Source: Methanolobus sp. WCC4
Lineage (GTDB): Archaea; Halobacteriota; Methanosarcinia; Methanosarcinales; Methanosarcinaceae
Assembly (NCBI RefSeq): GCF_038022665.1
Contig: NZ_CP150629.1
Location: 744,001 to 808,000 of the forward strand
Length of the DNA: 64,000 nt
Direction: 5' to 3'
The position numbers and the translations under genes are program-made. The notes beneath the pieces are model-generated. The model was not told where the DNA came from. It saw only the letters and a list, made by a program, of their open reading frames with translations, and did not search any database. This document shows, piece by piece, positions 61,408 to 64,000 of this stretch. Numbering within the stretch: position 1 is the first letter of the stretch; every line of letters starts with the position of its first letter.

Positions 61408-61551
61408 ATGAACTATAGATGTCCTATATGTGATGGTAAAATGAATCGCTGGCGATATCCTGCTATAAAGAGACAGGATCAATATGGCCGTGCACTTGTA
61501 GTTTACAAATGTGTTGAATGCGGCCATGAGGAAATGTATCCTGACCTTTGA
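61408..61551 (+). CDS. 47-residue zinc-ribbon protein
   Basis: A small gene between the two KaiC-like genes, on the opposite strand. It begins MNYRCPICDGKMNRWRYPAI and ends VYKCVECGHEEMYPDL. The two CxxC pairs (CPIC and CVEC), 27 residues apart, make a zinc ribbon. A TATA box TTTATATAATT lies ~30 nt upstream and GGTGA lies 5 nt before the ATG. It is too short for more than one domain; it may bind nucleic acid or protein. Confidence 0.7.
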   Translation: MNYRCPICDGKMNRWRYPAIKRQDQYGRALVVYKCVECGHEEMYPDL

Positions 61552-61560
61552 TATTTCCAA

Positions 61561-62340
61561 TTAGAACATGGAATATACTTCTTCGTGTGGATGGATGACA
61601 AACCCGCCGGGCGTGATGTCGTATGGGTGGATCTTCTTACTGTGGTCCGATCCTCTCATCTTGTATATTTCCATACTTCTCATCCTTACGTTCTCGTGTC
61701 TCTTGTAGTATAGTACTATAGTACCATCAGTTACGAAGTTCTCAACGCCGAATCTGGATGGTTTCGTTTCGTCGATGAGTTCACATGTCATCATCGATGT
61801 CAGGCCGATGACCTCAAGAGTGGTGCTGAGTTTCAGGAGTTCGATCCTTATCTTCGCAGGGTCCTGAAGATAGAAGCTGACAGATGTTGTTGAATCGATG
61901 AGTGCACGTTTCGCGTTGATCTCTTCCTGGGTTGCGATTATCTGGTCCATCATTGACCTTATGTCAAATGGACGTACATCCACATACTTTTCCTGCGAGG
62001 GGATGCCTATCTTGGTGGAACATGCATCTATTATAACCAGCTTGTTCTCATCCTCAAGTGCCTGAAGGTCCCAGCCGAATTTGAGCACGTTCTCTCTTAT
62101 CTGCTCCGGCCTTTCTTCAGTGGCGACGATTATTCCGTTCTCACCGTATTTGGTTATTCCGTTATAGATGAACTGTATTGAAAAATTGGTTTTGCCTGCA
62201 CCGGATGTACCTGAAATGAGGTATGTCCTGTCACGGATAAGTCCTCCGCCGCATAGCTCATCGAATCCTGGTATGCCCGTTTTTACACGATTTGCTTCAT
62301 CGTCCATTGATATCTCTTCAGAAACTGCACCATCAAACAT
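61561..62340 (-). CDS. single-domain KaiC-like ATPase
   Basis: 259 residues. TGIPGFDELCGGGLIRDRTY near residue 22 and Walker A ISGTSGAGKTNFSIQFIYNG near 42 open the RecA fold. ATEERPEQIRENVLKFGWDL has the KaiC glutamate pair. Walker B is RALIDSTTSVSFYL near 143. Near the C-terminus, MRSMEIYKMRGSDHSKKIHP is typical of archaeal KaiC-like proteins. All catalytic elements are intact, unlike domain 2 of the neighbour at 59935. It is probably a signalling or regulatory ATPase. It is divergent from the S-layer gene region. Confidence 0.88.
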   Translation of the reverse strand: MFDGAVSEEISMDDEANRVKTGIPGFDELCGGGLIRDRTYLISGTSGAGKTNFSIQFIYNGITKYGENGIIVATEERPEQIRENVLKFGWDLQALEDENKLVIIDACSTKIGIPSQEKYVDVRPFDIRSMMDQIIATQEEINAKRALIDSTTSVSFYLQDPAKIRIELLKLSTTLEVIGLTSMMTCELIDETKPSRFGVENFVTDGTIVLYYKRHENVRMRSMEIYKMRGSDHSKKIHPYDITPGGFVIHPHEEVYSMF

Positions 62341-62474
62341 CTTATTATTTCACTCCTGTGGCATGTATTATTATAGTAACCCTGATATGCGAATCGAAAA
62401 ATTTAGTTATCTTTTTAGACTTTTATTTCATGTCCATTTTATGTTATCATATATATAAATATATTGAAGTATTC

Positions 62475-62637
62475 CTGCCACGATGGCAGTTATTTTGTAG
62501 TTCTTAGCATATATCTGTCACTATAACGGCATCGACAATCTATAAACATTACTTCTGTTTTCGCCTGTTTTTTCTTTTTAACGGGGGACCAAGTTCGACA
62601 TTTACCGTCAATTGCATCGATGTTTGCCATTGCAATG
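62475..62637. other. gene-free stretch upstream of the S-layer promoter, with palindromes
   Basis: Between the KaiC-like start (62340) and the S-layer promoter (~62669) I see no gene. It holds CTGCCA-CGA-TGGCAG (62475-62489), a perfect hairpin followed by TTATTTTG, and the palindrome CATTGCAATG (62628-62637), preceded by a related ATTGCATCGATG. An AT-rich TATATATAAATAT at ~62450 can serve as promoter for the KaiC-like gene or for an unseen plus-strand RNA. Confidence 0.35.
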
Positions 62638-62668
62638 CGATAATTACTCTGAATTAGACCACAAAAGA

Positions 62669-62778
62669 TTTAAAAGGGCAACTGATTAATACAACACTTG
62701 TAATCCAATATGACGGGATTAGGAGGGTGATGAAGTCTCCTTCGGCAATGGACGAATCTTTGATCATTGAATGGTCAA
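62669..62778 (+). promoter_or_regulatory. S-layer gene promoter and structured leader
   Basis: TATA box TTTAAAAG at 62669-62676 predicts a start near 62699 and a leader of ~176 nt, long for this window. The leader begins with TAATCC-N9-GGATTA (62701-62721), then AGGAG-N11-CTCCT (62721-62741), which would trap the ribosome site AGGAGGG of a 33-codon frame, and TTGATCAT-TGA-ATGGTCAA (62760-62778, one G-T pair). Tandem hairpins suggest mRNA stabilisation or translational control. Confidence 0.55.
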
Positions 62779-62831
62779 TACATGTCTGCTTGTCAGAAGA
62801 TGATGAAGTGTTAATTCACTTTATTCCTTGA
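62730..62831 (+). CDS. possible 33-residue leader peptide before the S-layer gene
   Basis: The frame starts at ATG 62730, right after AGGAGGGTG, the strongest Shine-Dalgarno in the region although spacing is short. It encodes MKSPSAMDESLIIEWSIHVC and 13 more residues, and ends 43 nt before the S-layer ATG. Its ribosome site is paired in the predicted hairpin AGGAG/CTCCT. It may be a true small protein, a leader peptide, or chance within a structured leader. Confidence 0.35.
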   Translation: MKSPSAMDESLIIEWSIHVCLSEDDEVLIHFIP

Positions 62832-62874
62832 TTCTCACTCTTAATTACTTAGAATAAATTCGGAGGAAAATTTA

Positions 62875-64000
62875 ATGAAAAGATTTACAACTATCGCATT
62901 AGTTGCTCTTCTTGCTCTTGCAGCATTAGTAGTGCCTGCAACTGCAGCAGAGTCAATTGAAGTGCGCAGTCAAGTCTATAATGGTTCTGAATTTTCAGAA
63001 ATCATTGCTGGCGGCGATGTAGTGATTAACGCTACTAACTTTGCAGGATTCTGGTATGACCTTGATGATGGTCTTTCCAGCGAAACTCTCACTATCGTGA
63101 ACAACAGTGCTCTTGTAGATGGCACAACCATTCAAGAAGATGGACTTGTTTACAATGCTTCAATCCAGCAGACTGATTATGAGGCTGCTTTTGGTGACGA
63201 TACACAGTATCCTATAATGGGTCTCTTTGCAGAAGAGTATGTCCCGCTTGCAGATGATTCCCCTGACCAGCTTGTAAAGCTGCTCCTTGACAATGATGAC
63301 AAGTACACACTCAGGACCGGTTCCTCACTCGAACTCGCTGGTGGCTATGAACTTACCGCAAAGCAGATTGATGTAGAGGGTGACAAGGTCTGGATGGAAC
63401 TTTCCAAGGACGGCGAATTCATAGAAGATGAAGTAGTAGATGTTTCCAACACTTCAGTTGATGGTGAAACCTGGAGCTATGACGTCGATGTAGCAGATGA
63501 AGATGATGTAGTTGTCTTCAAAGTATTCATCACCGATGTATTCCAGGGTCAGGTAGACAGTCTTGCTGTAATCGAAGGTCTCTGGCTTGTAGACTATGAG
63601 AATGTCCTTGAGATCGAATCTGCTGACGAGTTCGGTGAACTTGAGGTTGACAACATTGGTTCTACCTTTATCACAATGAACAACACTGGTTCACTTTCAC
63701 TCACAAATGATAAAACCGTGGAAATTGCAGAAGGTATGAGCTTCAAGACTGCTGACGATGATGATGGCTACCTCAGGTTCTTCCTTATGAAGGAATACAC
63801 TGAGCCAGGTACCTATGAGATAAGAGGAACAGTTGAGGGCGATGGCCCTGCATCATGGGATTATTCATCCTTTGCAGGTTTCTTCTATGACCTTGATGAT
63901 AATCAGGGTACAGAATCTCTGGAAATCTTTACTTCCGACCTTGCTGATGGTCAGCGTACAATCGCAGAAGATGAACTTGTTTACAACACATCCATTGTGC
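62875..64000 (+). CDS. S-layer protein, N-terminal part (runs off the window)
   Basis: The open frame continues to the window end (375 codons seen). GGAGG lies 8 nt before the ATG. A signal peptide MKRFTTIALVALLALAALVV...ATAA is followed by the mature start ESIEVRSQVYNG. Two tandem S-layer domains of the Methanosarcina type are visible: NFAGFWYDLDDGLSSETLTI near residue 55 and SFAGFFYDLDDNQGTESLEI near 332, a period of ~277 residues. It is acidic with N-glycosylation sequons and no cysteine seen. It forms the crystalline cell envelope; the C-terminal linker and anchor would lie beyond the window. Confidence 0.93.
   Translation, partial: MKRFTTIALVALLALAALVVPATAAESIEVRSQVYNGSEFSEIIAGGDVVINATNFAGFWYDLDDGLSSETLTIVNNSALVDGTTIQEDGLVYNASIQQTDYEAAFGDDTQYPIMGLFAEEYVPLADDSPDQLVKLLLDNDDKYTLRTGSSLELAGGYELTAKQIDVEGDKVWMELSKDGEFIEDEVVDVSNTSVDGETWSYDVDVADEDDVVVFKVFITDVFQGQVDSLAVIEGLWLVDYENVLEIESADEFGELEVDNIGSTFITMNNTGSLSLTNDKTVEIAEGMSFKTADDDDGYLRFFLMKEYTEPGTYEIRGTVEGDGPASWDYSSFAGFFYDLDDNQGTESLEIFTSDLADGQRTIAEDELVYNTSIV

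Noticed and set aside
1-64000. CRISPR arrays, insertion sequences or prophage
   Set aside because: No regularly spaced repeats, transposases, integrases or phage structural genes were seen on either strand.

Overview
The window is a methanogenic archaeal chromosome segment, most likely from the Methanosarcinales (Methanosarcinaceae such as Methanolobus, Methanococcoides or Methanosarcina). The evidence is the archaeal information-processing set (TBP, SecE/Spt5/L11-L1-L10-L12, SRP RNA, RNase P protein Rnp4, D-aminoacyl-tRNA deacylase), a Methanosarcina-type S-layer protein with tandem ~277-residue repeats, PAS histidine kinases, KaiC-like ATPases, TATA-box promoters and frequent Shine-Dalgarno starts. 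The genus is an inference.

Layout. 1-2.7 kb: acyl-CoA metabolism (ADP-forming acyl-CoA synthetase alpha and beta, AMP-forming acyl-CoA synthetase). 2.7-4.3 kb: a small AT-rich accessory patch with two membrane proteins and a possible gene remnant, next to tRNA-Gln. 4.4-9.1 kb: DRG-type GTPase, a MoeA/binding-protein fusion with a small membrane protein, IlvE, tRNA-Arg. 9.3-13.3 kb: a four-PAS histidine kinase, a 41-residue protein and a coiled-coil protein. 13.4-16.1 kb: modABC behind a TATA box with a ModE-like operator. 16.3-26.4 kb: cyclophilin, then a tandemly duplicated six-gene operon of secreted or membrane proteins with class III (pilin-type) N-termini; each copy has its own near-identical promoter. 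26.5-38.9 kb: Mre11, Rad50, an unknown proline-rich coiled-coil protein, SMC, ScpA, an extended ScpB, TBP and an AglJ-like glycosyltransferase. 39-46 kb: ThiC, an iron-type alcohol dehydrogenase overlapping a PAS histidine kinase, a SAM hydrolase (DUF62), a cohesin-domain surface protein and a radical SAM protein. 45.9-48.7 kb: a cobalt/nickel ECF transporter split into two convergent units (cbiMN and cbiOQ). 49-51.3 kb: an ABC1/UbiB kinase-like protein and a methyltransferase. 51.4-57.5 kb: rpl12-rpl10-rpl1-rpl11-spt5-secE, ftsZ and dtdA. 57.7-59.5 kb: a degenerate metallo-beta-lactamase-fold protein, rnp4, a cysteine-rich tail-anchored protein, tRNA-Ser and the SRP RNA. 59.6-62.3 kb: a small winged-helix protein, two KaiC-like ATPases and a 47-residue zinc ribbon between them. 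62.7-64 kb: a structured leader and the start of a major S-layer gene that runs off the window.

The best candidate for an undescribed system is the duplicated pilin-like six-gene cassette, whose assembly ATPase and platform protein are not in this window. Secondary points are the structured leaders before the S-layer gene and rpl1, the loss of metal ligands in the MBL-fold protein, the altered second P-loop in the double KaiC protein, the extended ScpB, and operator-like palindromes at modABC, cbiMN and thiC. All calls come from reading the sequence; no database search was run.
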